A stretch of DNA of 64,000 nt from Halospina denitrificans (GTDB lineage Bacteria > Pseudomonadota > Gammaproteobacteria > Pseudomonadales > Oleiphilaceae), in assembly GCF_004364635.1 (NCBI RefSeq), contig NZ_SOAX01000002.1:558001-622000 (forward strand). The letters run 5' to 3'. Within the stretch, counting starts at the first letter, position 1. Every line of letters starts with the position of its first letter. The position numbers and the translations under genes were made by a program. Shown here in pieces: positions 8,788 to 16,958 of the stretch. The notes under the pieces are model-generated. The model was given only the letters and a program-made list of their open reading frames with translations, was not told the origin of the DNA and did not search any database.

Positions 8788-9900
8788 TTATCGCATCCTC
8801 AAATCATCACAAATATTTTTATATAGATTTCTCTGAATCATTTCTTTGGAGAAATTTTCCACCGATCTTTCCGCAATTACGGCTCGATCGATAGCTCTAT
8901 TTTTATGCGCAAAAGCAAGGATATTTGTAATTGAAGGCGGCCCTTGGACAAAGAAAGGAAAGCTATCCGGAAAAACCTCACGATAGCCTCCATAAACAGG
9001 CAACCCCATTCCTAGATAATCCCTTACCTTCAGATTACACCCCTCTTTCATCCCTTTACGGTATAGAGCAAATGACGCTAATCCCAGCCAACACGACTGG
9101 GCTATTTCCCTGATTTCACTTTCTGTCTTTACTCCATGCACAATTATTCTTACATCATTACGTGCCCGCTCCTCCTCTAATTCTAGGACTTCACCAACTA
9201 AATGAAGAACAAATTGATCGCTCGAAGCTTCGACGCTCTCAATCAGAAGATCTAGCCCTCTCCAACAAGAAAATGTGCTTGCGACAAAGAGAAGTTCAGG
9301 AATATTACCTCGCAAATCTTTAACAGGCACACTAGATTTAGAAACTCCATTTGGATAAACAAAAGAAGGTTTGTCCGGGACAGAAGCCCTTTTTTTTTCA
9401 TAATTTGCTATTTCATTCGTTACTCCCACGACGCCTCTAGCTTTCTTAATCGCTCTTCGCCCCAAAAAAATCTCTATACTCTTTCTCACGTTAACTAAAG
9501 AATCGCCTCTCAAAGAAAGTTCGTCTTCTTCAAACGTATGATGCACAAAGTAAACTGGCTTTTTAGATTTCAAAACAAGCAAAAGCTGAAAAGGATCACA
9601 TGACTGATAACGAAGAACCAAAGCGTCGTATTTTGCTTGTTTATTTTGAAGCCACCTATAAAATTTATATTTAAAGATGATCGACTGAATTATTCTAAAA
9701 AAAAGAGACCTTCCCCATAAACTTTCAACCCACTTAGCAGGCTCAACTTCCGACCTCTTTAAAGAGCCCCTCCCTTTCGGGGAAAAGACATAAACATCCC
9801 AAGATCCCTTCAAATTTACCGCAGTTTCTTTTTCCGATAACGCCTGATTAATAATGCCAGGAATGTTTTTTTGCACCGCAAAAGCATAAAGAATTTTCAC
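8788..9900 (-). CDS. Putative glycosyltransferase (GT4-like), AT-rich
   Basis: About 370 residues starting at a GTG (9900) eight bases after GGAG. An in-frame TTG 21 bases upstream is less likely to be the start. The N-terminal lobe begins VKILYAFAVQKN. Later features are YFVHHTFEEDELSL, VYPNGVSKSS (linker to the C-terminal lobe), LLFVASTFSCWRGLDLLIES (nucleotide-sugar lobe start) and a C-terminal KEGCNLKVRDYLGMGLPV, which is a weak version of the GT4 E-x7-E region. It belongs to the low-GC insert between the two IS5 remnants and probably shares a transcript with the sulfotransferase and PIG-L genes. Donor and acceptor unknown. Confidence 0.7.
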   Translation of the reverse strand: MKILYAFAVQKNIPGIINQALSEKETAVNLKGSWDVYVFSPKGRGSLKRSEVEPAKWVESLWGRSLFFRIIQSIIFKYKFYRWLQNKQAKYDALVLRYQSCDPFQLLLVLKSKKPVYFVHHTFEEDELSLRGDSLVNVRKSIEIFLGRRAIKKARGVVGVTNEIANYEKKRASVPDKPSFVYPNGVSKSSVPVKDLRGNIPELLFVASTFSCWRGLDLLIESVEASSDQFVLHLVGEVLELEEERARNDVRIIVHGVKTESEIREIAQSCWLGLASFALYRKGMKEGCNLKVRDYLGMGLPVYGGYREVFPDSFPFFVQGPPSITNILAFAHKNRAIDRAVIAERSVENFSKEMIQRNLYKNICDDLRMR

Positions 9901-9927
9901 AAACGCTTCTCCGATCGACAATATAAT

Positions 9928-10911
9928 TTATGTATAATTGTACTCATTCAAAATAAATCCCAACTCGGATTCTACCCATGAATGATGAGAGGAATGAAGG
10001 TCACCATACCACCGCCCAGTATTTGATTTTGCCAAGTTTACCCTTAGCATTTCCTCACTAAAATTAACTTGCGCATGTTCGCATACCTTTTTTAAATACT
10101 TACCGGGATCAGAAGATAGATCCTCTAACCTAAGCTCCATATATCTGTTAGAATCCAAAGTATCCCTTACCTCAAACCACCGATTCATTATTTCTTTATG
10201 ATACCTAACAGCATCCACTGTCTTACTTGGGGTCCACCTTTGCTGCAAGTAGGAAGCTATTACATCACGCGGATCTCGAACAACATTAATTAATGTGGCC
10301 CCAGGGAGCAGATCCAGCAAACTTTTTGCCTGGAGAGAATTAAAAGTATTGTCTTCAACAAGAAAGTCCTTCCCACTAGCACACAAAAGATCTCTATAAT
10401 TCTCCTCAAGGAACCAACGAAACAACTCAGAAGCGAGAGTAGAAGAATTTGATACAGGAATTTTCAACAAAGACTTTTTCCTGATATCGGAGCCTCCCGC
10501 CCAGCTCCCTAAATATCTAACATTTTCTAATCTTTTTTCTAAGAGATTTATATTTTTTTCAAAATTAGGAAAAACCTTTCCAAGCTCCCACTCTTTATAA
10601 GCCCTTATGTTCTTGGAAATTCCGATCTCCGTCGCCAACCTACCTGCCAATATTGCGACTCTATCTAAAAAACTTTTCCTATTAACTCTTCTTAACAATC
10701 GAATATGGCGTTTGACTGATAGGTCACCAACAAAAGGAGTCCAACAAGACGTCAAGCTATTCAGTGTATGAATAACCCCATCTGGATCTACTGTAAATCT
10801 AGTTTCAAAGGGCAGAGCTTTTCCTCTAGGATGTTCCATGAATGCATCTTTAAGGACGTTGGTCCCCGTACGCCCGGCCCCCCCTATTAATACCATCCGC
10901 GGACTTGTCAT
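9928..10911 (-). CDS. Sulfotransferase family protein
   Basis: About 327 residues from ATG 10911, which overlaps the PIG-L stop codon as TAATG with GGAAG five bases before it. A GTG 18 bases upstream is less likely. The N-terminus has the 5'-phosphosulfate loop GGAGRTGTNVLKD (about 9-21). The 3'-phosphate-binding region INVVRDPRDVIASYLQQ follows near residue 210. Such enzymes move sulfate from PAPS to a hydroxyl or amino group of a glycan. Translational coupling to a de-N-acetylase suggests modification of the same sugar. Low GC, within the IS-flanked insert. The acceptor is unknown. Confidence 0.8.
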   Translation of the reverse strand: MTSPRMVLIGGAGRTGTNVLKDAFMEHPRGKALPFETRFTVDPDGVIHTLNSLTSCWTPFVGDLSVKRHIRLLRRVNRKSFLDRVAILAGRLATEIGISKNIRAYKEWELGKVFPNFEKNINLLEKRLENVRYLGSWAGGSDIRKKSLLKIPVSNSSTLASELFRWFLEENYRDLLCASGKDFLVEDNTFNSLQAKSLLDLLPGATLINVVRDPRDVIASYLQQRWTPSKTVDAVRYHKEIMNRWFEVRDTLDSNRYMELRLEDLSSDPGKYLKKVCEHAQVNFSEEMLRVNLAKSNTGRWYGDLHSSHHSWVESELGFILNEYNYT

Positions 10912-11558
10912 TATATCTTCCAAACCCACCTTATCACTTCAAATACTTCAGCATATTTTACCCCTACTTGACTTCCTCTCAACTCAGACAGCTTAACAAT
11001 ATCGCTACCATCACCATAGCTCCTAAACTGTTGGCTTTTATAGGATGAAATGGATTTTTTTTTAGTGTTTATTGCATTCTCTTGGACTTCAAAAAAAAGA
11101 TCTCCTTTAAAACTAAAACAGTTCCACGGCAACTCATACCCTAAAATAGTTATTGCTTTAAAAGCCCTTTTAGCCTCGTTTGACACAACTTCATGGTCTT
11201 GATGTATATCGTATGAACATGGTACCAATACGCAATCAGGATCGATTTCTTTCTTGATCTGAACGAGCTCTTCCAAAATTTCTTGCCTCCACTCCGAAAA
11301 TCTTCTTACCGGATAATTTTTTATTAAAACCCGATCTTCTTGGATCCCTAGCATTTTTGTTGCTACCGAACACTCTTTAATTAGGGTATCTTTAGGGAAG
11401 CCTTGAGGTAGAGACTCTGAGCAGGATGAAAACGCAACATAATGAACCCTAACATCCGAATCGGAAAGTGTTTTTATAACACCTCCTGCACCAATTTCTC
11501 CGTCATCTGTATGGGGGGCTAGAACCAAAACGTCTTTAAAGCCAAAAAAACGTGACAT
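10911..11558 (-). CDS. PIG-L/LmbE family de-N-acetylase
   Basis: A 215-residue protein with both metal-binding signatures of the PIG-L family: APHTDDGEIGAGG at 14-26 (His16, Asp19 and neighbours) and HQDHE at 119-123. These zinc enzymes remove N-acetyl groups from GlcNAc-type sugars or related substrates. There is no signal peptide, so a cytoplasmic nucleotide-sugar or lipid-linked substrate is likely. First gene of the AT-rich three-gene unit. The next gene, a sulfotransferase, is coupled through a TAATG overlap, which would allow deacetylation followed by sulfation, as in heparan-type chemistry (inference). ATG start at 11558. Confidence 0.85.
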   Translation of the reverse strand: MSRFFGFKDVLVLAPHTDDGEIGAGGVIKTLSDSDVRVHYVAFSSCSESLPQGFPKDTLIKECSVATKMLGIQEDRVLIKNYPVRRFSEWRQEILEELVQIKKEIDPDCVLVPCSYDIHQDHEVVSNEAKRAFKAITILGYELPWNCFSFKGDLFFEVQENAINTKKKSISSYKSQQFRSYGDGSDIVKLSELRGSQVGVKYAEVFEVIRWVWKI

Positions 11559-11704
11559 TTATACTTTACCTATCGCTTGATTTTATCGATAACAGAAGTT
11601 AAAAACACTACTTCCAGGCAAAAAATTAGAGATTTATTCCAGAAAACACACTTAAATGGAATATTGTTTTTAATAGCGAATTTAAATTAAAAGCGAGCTG
11701 TTAA

Positions 11705-12716
11705 GGAACCTCTGAAAAAGCCCTCAGATTTGCGACAATAGCATCAGAGTCATCAACCGGGAAGGTCGCCACACCATGAGCCAGATCAGCTTTGCCGAAG
11801 CCGAATACCAGAACAAGAAGCGCAAGACCCGTCGCGAGAAGTTCCTGGACCGCATGGACCAACTGATCCACTGGAAGAAGCTGGAGAAAAAGGTAGCCCG
11901 CTACTATCCCAAGGGCGAGAACGGCCGCCAACCCTATCCGTTGCAGGTATGCTGCTCATCCACTGCATGCAGCTGTTCTATAACTTGTCCGATCCGGCGA
12001 TGGAAGACGAGCTCTACGAGATTGAATCCATGCGCCGCTTCGCTGGGCTGACCCTGGCCGATTCGATTCGGGATGAAACCACCATTCTCAACTTCCGTCA
12101 TTTTCTGGAGATGCACCAGACTCGCAAGGGCAACCAGTGGTATTTCGGAATGAAGACGCACACCGGGGTGGATGACGGTTTTGGGATGATCCGTTCGTTG
12201 GAAGTCACTGCTGCCAATGAGCACGATCTGAATGCGGCCAGCGCCTTGCTCCATGGTGATGAAACACGCGTGTTTGGCGACTCGGGGTATCGAGGCATCG
12301 AAAAGCGCAAGGAACACCGGCATCACAACGTAAACTGGTTCATCGCGCGGCGCCCCGGCGTGACACGCCAGCTGCCGGAAGGAAGCAACCTTGCCAGGGC
12401 GGAAAAGATCAAGGCCAGTGTTCGGGCGAAGGTCGAGCATCCGTTTCGTACCATCAAACGTCAGTTCGGTTACGCCAAGGTCCGTTCTCGCGGCCTAGCC
12501 AAGAACGCCAATCGGCTCTACCTGTTGGCAGCGTTCAGCAACATGCTTATCGGTGAACGTTATTTCTCCGCGTAGGGGAAGTGTGTCCGGTTTCCGCAAA
12601 AATGGCGGGAACCGGACAAAAGATGAACAAATAGACCGGGAATTTGTAGGTGAAACCGGTTCATCTCCGGCTCGAAACCGGGAATTGGTGTTCAAAGCCC
12701 GTTATTCAGAGGTTCC
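11705..12716 (+). mobile_element. IS5-family insertion sequence, copy 2, defective, inserted in wzx
   Basis: The terminal inverted repeats GGAACCTCTGAA (11705 on) and TTCAGAGGTTCC (to 12716) bound a 1012-bp element. It is flanked by TTAA on both sides (11701-11704 and 12717-12720), which fits the YTAR 4-bp target duplication of the IS5 subgroup. The right flank is the wzx flippase gene, cut after codon 63. The left flank is unrelated AT-rich DNA, so the DNA beyond the left end has been exchanged or deleted since insertion. A 13-bp stem-loop lies after the transposase stop (12585-12617). The encoded transposase is frameshifted and internally deleted, so movement would need a helper copy elsewhere. 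Confidence 0.87.
11776..12575 (+). pseudogene. IS5-family transposase, frameshifted and internally deleted
   Basis: The frame opens MSQISFAEAEYQNKK and runs in the first phase to about 11946 (GRQPYPLQ), then needs a one-base shift to continue as MLLIHCMQLFYNLSDP, where IS5 relatives read straight through. A second lesion joins NFRHFLE directly to MHQTRKGNQW (near 12110). Relatives carry roughly 45-50 residues here, including the first catalytic Asp (VDATI). The second Asp (FGDSGYRG) and the Glu (VEHPFRT) remain. So the gene has lost one of the three DDE residues and its reading frame. Confidence 0.87.
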
Positions 12717-12720
12717 TTAA

Positions 12721-12909
12721 CATTGTGGGGACAATAATTGCCATGGCGTAAAAGCCATTGCCTTCGGGTCCTAGATTGCGTGCGACCAGCACTACTGTAA
12801 GAAGTTGAGCGACCGACGCAAGGAGTTGACGCCCGAACGTCATGCTTATGTTTCGTCTAAGTTGCGAGCCAGATGTGAACTGACTCAGCCTCGTGGTTAT
12901 TGAGCTCAT
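12721..12909 (-). pseudogene. Wzx-type polysaccharide flippase, 5' fragment cut by IS5
   Basis: 63 codons from ATG 12909, overlapping the upstream glycosyltransferase stop as ATGA. The residues LRRNISMTFGRQLLASVAQ and VARNLGPEGNGFYAMAI are the typical start of Wzx/MATE-like oligosaccharide flippases (first amphipathic stretch plus the LGPEGxGxYA turn). The gene stops at the TTAA target duplication of the IS5 element, and no further wzx sequence was found on the other side. Intact Wzx proteins are about 400-480 residues with 12 helices and move undecaprenyl-linked repeat units across the inner membrane. This one is lost. Confidence 0.87.
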
Positions 12910-14096
12910 GACTTGGGTTGAGATACCTTGGAATTGGAAGTCAGAAGGCGCGTATAGAGATATGTTAACTGGGCAGCGACAGCGGCGCCAGAAAAACGGC
13001 TTTTAGATCTCTCTGCAATAGCGTGCGGGCTATATTCTGAGAGATTTTTGGCGATATGGTCCATTGCGCTCGCCAGTGATTGAGGATCGCGTGGCGGGAC
13101 CAATAAACCATCTCCTTCAGCCACGATACACTCTGGACCACCGCAACGGGTTGCAATTACTGGAAGGCCTGCCATGAGTGCTTCTGCCGCTACAACTCCA
13201 AACGTTTCATAGTGACTGGAGACCACCATTGCATCGACTTGCTGCAGCAATGATGGAACCTGGTTTGGAGCGACCTGCCCGAGGAAACGAACCTGGCTTG
13301 AAACTTCCAATTGGTTAGCCAATTCCTGTAGTGCTGCACGTATTGGGCCATCGCCAGCGAGCCAAAGCTCTGCCTTTGTCCCTCCTCCTATCAGTTTGGA
13401 AAAGCCGTAAAGAAGATCATATTGACCTTTTTTCTCAGTCATTAAGGCAAGGTTCAGAAAGCGTGTCGGTCCCGCGCTATACTTTTTGGAGGCTGGAGCA
13501 TTAAAGCGTTCTGCCACCACATTTGGAATCCATTCCCAACGACCTTTGCTGGATGGTAGCCGTTGATCCAGAACTTCCCCGAGTGACGGACTGACTGCTA
13601 TACACGCTTGCGCACCTTGGGTGGCCTTATCAGCTACTTTTAATTGCCAGGGACGATATATGTTAAGCGCAAAGCCTGAGTTGTGTTCGGTAATGACAAC
13701 AGGGATGTTGTTTTCATTGCCCCACTCTGAAGCGACGGCTCCCGCAAACAGTGTTGAGTGGGCGTGGATGAGGTCCGGCCAACCATTTTCTTCAACATAG
13801 TTCGCCAGAAGAGTTTTAGCAGCCCGTTTGTATAAGAAGTAATTTCCGTAAGGGATTTTTGGGAGGGCTTCTAAAACCTGACAGCGGTAGGTTGGTACGC
13901 CCTCGTCCAATTCAAAATGTGGTGCTTTGTTGTTCTGTTTCTTTGGGAATAGCGTTCGCAGTGAGCGCCTTTGGAGGGCAATGACGCCAATAGTATGCCC
14001 GTAATGGGCTAAAGCTTGGGCTTGGTCTCTAAAGAAGACGCCTTTAATGTCGTTTGCGTGGTTGGGGTACCAGGATGGAAGAATTAGGATATGCAA
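12906..14096 (-). CDS. Glycosyltransferase family 4
   Basis: A 396-residue GT-B glycosyltransferase starting at TTG (14096). N-terminal ILPSWYPNHANDIKGVFFRDQA is typical of GT4 members in exopolysaccharide loci. HAHSTLFAGAVAS marks the middle of the first lobe, and TRFLNLALMTEKKGQYDLL the start of the second. The signature HYETFGVVAAEALMAGLPVIATRCGG carries the conserved E-x7-E. It is followed after a 4-base overlap by the broken wzx and preceded after ten bases by a sulfotransferase, so it is part of the original minus-strand operon. Substrate unknown. Confidence 0.87.
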   Translation of the reverse strand: MHILILPSWYPNHANDIKGVFFRDQAQALAHYGHTIGVIALQRRSLRTLFPKKQNNKAPHFELDEGVPTYRCQVLEALPKIPYGNYFLYKRAAKTLLANYVEENGWPDLIHAHSTLFAGAVASEWGNENNIPVVITEHNSGFALNIYRPWQLKVADKATQGAQACIAVSPSLGEVLDQRLPSSKGRWEWIPNVVAERFNAPASKKYSAGPTRFLNLALMTEKKGQYDLLYGFSKLIGGGTKAELWLAGDGPIRAALQELANQLEVSSQVRFLGQVAPNQVPSLLQQVDAMVVSSHYETFGVVAAEALMAGLPVIATRCGGPECIVAEGDGLLVPPRDPQSLASAMDHIAKNLSEYSPHAIAERSKSRFSGAAVAAQLTYLYTRLLTSNSKVSQPKS

Positions 14097-14105
14097 AATA
14101 GGCTC

Positions 14106-15095
14106 TTATATTGGCTCGTACCCGTAACGCCGTAACCATGTTGAAAGCACCGGGCGTAGACGTTTGGCATCGTCTTCAGAAACTTCACTACGCCCCTTCC
14201 CGATGGAGCCTGGGGTGGGAGCTTGAGTGACATTGCTATGGTGAGATCGTTGTTCAACATCCCCTAATAGTGACTCGAGTTGGGCGACGGGTTCTCGCTG
14301 TGGAATTCCAAAGTGTGATGCGATGTGATTTACATTCTCTTCTGGGCTAGAGACCAAATCCTCGTAACGTACTTGTAGATGGCGGTCTTCAGGCAGCTTT
14401 TTTCGGAAAGCCTCCCAGCTTTTATGACTTCTTACCCACCGGGTGGCAGCATCTTCAAGATGCTCATAGATACCGGCGTTTACGTAGGATTTTGCTACAT
14501 CTACCCCATCCCGTAGAAGATAAATGTAATTTGCGTTGGGTATGATTCTGTTTATACGCCCAATATGCAAAGTATTCAGGGGGGTTTTGTCTCCTAGCCA
14601 TGTCGAATCGACTTCTGCGCTTTCGGAAAAATGACAGTAAATTCCTTGAAGTAAGTCGGAGAGGTTGCGCTGTTCAGGAGGCCAAGACTTAGCTTCGGTT
14701 GCAAATTTGCGTAAGGATGGGATATTGAATGTTTCAAATTCTGGATAATACTCAAACGAGGAGACTGTTAGGTCAACAAAAGTTCGCCATTCAAGGTTCT
14801 TCGCACGAATTCTGTAATCAGCAATCTTGGGGAGTACGTAGGTTTCTGGCGGTATGTAGATGCTGAGTCGTTCCATTAAAAGACGACGTAGCAGTGTATT
14901 GCCTGAACGACCAGAACCAATAATAAAGAGAAAAGGTTTGCCAGGGTTGCCTCTCGTTTTATTGAATGTCGTTAATGGATTGAAGAAAACGCCCAGCAAA
15001 GCGCGAATATCACTCAATAGCCAAAAGAGCCTTGGAATGTCCTGTACTTGAGACTGTAAAAGTTTTTTTTGTTGAGAACTAAACATTTTGGTCAA
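14106..15095 (-). CDS. Sulfotransferase family protein
   Basis: A 329-residue protein. The PAPS 5'-phosphosulfate loop FIIGSGRSGNTLLRRLL is at 58-74 and the 3'-phosphate region YIYLLRDGVDVAKSYVNAG near 190. The start is either TTG 15095, overlapping the stop of the PIN-aminotransferase gene, or ATG 15086. A GGAA eight bases before the TTG slightly favours the first. Member of the Sulfotransfer family, with no signal peptide visible, so it probably acts in the cytoplasm on a lipid-linked intermediate. It belongs to the backbone wzabc-wbpBDE operon, so sulfation seems to be an original trait of this polysaccharide. Confidence 0.83.
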   Translation of the reverse strand: MTKMFSSQQKKLLQSQVQDIPRLFWLLSDIRALLGVFFNPLTTFNKTRGNPGKPFLFIIGSGRSGNTLLRRLLMERLSIYIPPETYVLPKIADYRIRAKNLEWRTFVDLTVSSFEYYPEFETFNIPSLRKFATEAKSWPPEQRNLSDLLQGIYCHFSESAEVDSTWLGDKTPLNTLHIGRINRIIPNANYIYLLRDGVDVAKSYVNAGIYEHLEDAATRWVRSHKSWEAFRKKLPEDRHLQVRYEDLVSSPEENVNHIASHFGIPQREPVAQLESLLGDVEQRSHHSNVTQAPTPGSIGKGRSEVSEDDAKRLRPVLSTWLRRYGYEPI

Positions 15096-16681
15096 TTGAA
15101 AGATTCCGATGTAGTCATTTCAATGTAATCAAGGCCTTGACTATTCAGGAAAGGGTTCATTGGAAGGCTGACTACCTGCTCAGATACTCGGTTCCCTACC
15201 GGCACGTTTGCTTGGGAATCGGATACTGCAGGTTGGTGATTGAGAGGTATTGGATAATGCACAGCCGTTGGAATCCCTGCTTCTTTTAGAGCTTTCTGGA
15301 GCTTATCCCGATCTGGAACGCGGATTGTGTACTGGGCCCAGGCGCTTTGGTTGTGGGGTTCGATGTACGGGGTAGTGAGCTCTGATTGCGCACTAGACGC
15401 GCTCTTAAGGAGGAGATCGGTGTAGTGGTCAGCTACTTTCTGTTTGGCTTGGATCTCTTCGTCAAGAGTACCGAGTTTGGGTAGAAGGATGGCTGCCTGC
15501 AGCGTATCGAGCCGGCTATTTACCCCTACGCGGCAATGGTGGTAGCGCCGGTCCTGGCCATGGCGCGCGATCTGCCTGAGGGCGGTGGCCAGTTCTTCCT
15601 CATTGGTGAAGATTGCGCCGCCGTCTCCGTAGCACCCCAGTGGCTTGGCCGGGAAGAAGCTGGTGCAGCCGATAGTTGTAAGGTTGCAGGACTTCCTGCC
15701 TTTATAACTAGCACCGAAGCTCTGGGCGCCGTCTTCAATGACGGGCAGGTTGTGTTTTTCGGCGATGGCGTTGATGGCGTCGAAGTCCGCGCACTGGCCG
15801 TAGAGTGAGACGGGAATGATGGCCTTGGTGCGTTCGGTGATGGCGTCTTCAATCAGCGCTGGATCCATGTTGTAGGTGCGGGGATCAATATCCACATAGA
15901 CCGGTTTGGCGCCGAGCAGTGCGGGTGTTTCCGCAGTAGCGATGTAGCTGAAGCCGGGTACGATGACTTCGTCCCCATGGCCCACACCCAGTGCCATCTG
16001 TGCGACCTGGAGTGCATCGGTGCCGTTGGCGCAGGAGATGCAGTATTTAGCACCGGTGTAGTCGGCGAGCTTTTCTTCAAGTTCCGTGACTTCCGGGCCC
16101 AGGATGTATTTGCCGTGGCGCAGGACGTTTTCGATCCGCTGTTCGATCTGGGGGCGGATCCGGGCCTGTTGGGCGGCCAGGTCTATGAAGGGGATTGGGT
16201 TGTCGGCGTTGGGTTCATTAGCCGAATCGCCCGCGAGGCGCGCATCTTCGGCTTCGGTTGGGGTTTGTACGTTGAGTTCGCCCAGAGCGTCGAAGGTTTT
16301 ATCCAGCGTTACGAGTATTGGGTTACGGCCTGGCAGTGATCGAGCGGCTGCGGCGATCTGGGCGTCTTCAAAATCACGGGCAAGGGTGTAAACGTCACTT
16401 TGTTCGAAGCCGTGTGTGCTCAATACGCCAACGCGCTGAAGGAGGTCGTTCATCAGTGCCTGTACATGCTGTTTCGCCCGGTCCGGAGCAATGCCGGCCT
16501 GCTTCATGAGGGCGCGGGCGACGTAGTCCAGCGTAGGGAGGCTGCTGGCTGCGATCCAGAGCTGGGCCTCACCAGACTGGGCTGCACTGAACAGCTGCGC
16601 TATCGCTTCACTGCTTTCTCCTTCCAGCCAGAGGTCGACAAGAGTGCTGACGTCGAGGATGTAATGTTCAGCGGCCGCCAA
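15092..16681 (-). CDS. wbpE: PIN-domain toxin fused to WbpE-type DegT/DnrJ/EryC1/StrS aminotransferase
   Basis: One uninterrupted 529-codon frame with two parts. Residues about 1-143 form a PIN (VapC-like RNase) domain: YILDVSTLVD with the first Asp at 10, the acidic cluster ARDFEDAQIAAAA (Asp103, Asp106), ILVTLDKTF with Asp127, and a closing VQTPTE. A linker of about 20 residues leads to a full WbpE-like aminotransferase (about 163-529). This part has ILGPEVTELE, CANGTDALQ, IPVSLYGQCADFD, EDGAQSFGA and SFFPAKPLGCYGDGGA with the PLP Lys346. WbpE transaminates UDP-3-keto-GlcNAcA with Glu. No ATG, GTG or TTG lies near the domain joint, so the enzyme appears translatable only as a fusion. TTG start at 16681 after GAGG, overlapping the antitoxin gene by 14 bases. 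Confidence 0.88.
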   Translation of the reverse strand: MAAAEHYILDVSTLVDLWLEGESSEAIAQLFSAAQSGEAQLWIAASSLPTLDYVARALMKQAGIAPDRAKQHVQALMNDLLQRVGVLSTHGFEQSDVYTLARDFEDAQIAAAARSLPGRNPILVTLDKTFDALGELNVQTPTEAEDARLAGDSANEPNADNPIPFIDLAAQQARIRPQIEQRIENVLRHGKYILGPEVTELEEKLADYTGAKYCISCANGTDALQVAQMALGVGHGDEVIVPGFSYIATAETPALLGAKPVYVDIDPRTYNMDPALIEDAITERTKAIIPVSLYGQCADFDAINAIAEKHNLPVIEDGAQSFGASYKGRKSCNLTTIGCTSFFPAKPLGCYGDGGAIFTNEEELATALRQIARHGQDRRYHHCRVGVNSRLDTLQAAILLPKLGTLDEEIQAKQKVADHYTDLLLKSASSAQSELTTPYIEPHNQSAWAQYTIRVPDRDKLQKALKEAGIPTAVHYPIPLNHQPAVSDSQANVPVGNRVSEQVVSLPMNPFLNSQGLDYIEMTTSESFN

Positions 16682-16955
16682 GGTGTTTTTCCTCCAGGTG
16701 TCGGTGCCAGATTTCCTTCGTCTCTTCGGCGGTGGGAGGGCTGGTCAGCTTTTCATGATCAGGACCAAGGATGGCGCGTATCTGATCCCTGATATCGCCT
16801 GAGCCTGGCTCTGGATCCTGGCTTTCCGTTTCTGAGGGGGCGCTAACAACTTCCTCGTCAGGAATTTCGATCCTTAGCGTAAAACGCTGGTGCTTGAATC
16901 GGAGATGGTCTGGAAGCTTGACCGATCCATTGTCGTAGACGGCATCGACTTGCAT
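16668..16955 (-). CDS. Probable antitoxin of the PIN toxin
   Basis: A 95-residue protein. The N-terminal half (MQVDAVYDNGSVKLPDHLRF then QRFTLRIEIPDEE) has the short beta-strand pattern of small antitoxins that accompany PIN toxins (AF2212/DUF104-like or AbrB-like). The acidic, Pro/Ser/Glu-rich middle and the helical C-terminus (TAEETKEIWHRHLEEKHLGG) would be the toxin-neutralising tail. It starts at ATG 16955, three bases after the wbpD stop, with AGAGGG upstream, and overlaps the PIN-WbpE frame by 14 bases, the normal layout of a toxin-antitoxin pair. Family assignment is by pattern only. Confidence 0.65.
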   Translation of the reverse strand: MQVDAVYDNGSVKLPDHLRFKHQRFTLRIEIPDEEVVSAPSETESQDPEPGSGDIRDQIRAILGPDHEKLTSPPTAEETKEIWHRHLEEKHLGGR

Positions 16956-16958
16956 GGC

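Noticed and set aside
8062-12716. A classical composite transposon made of the two IS5-type copies
   Set aside because: Copy 1 lacks a target duplication, copy 2 has its own TTAA duplication, and both are defective. Island exchange by recombination explains the pattern at least as well.
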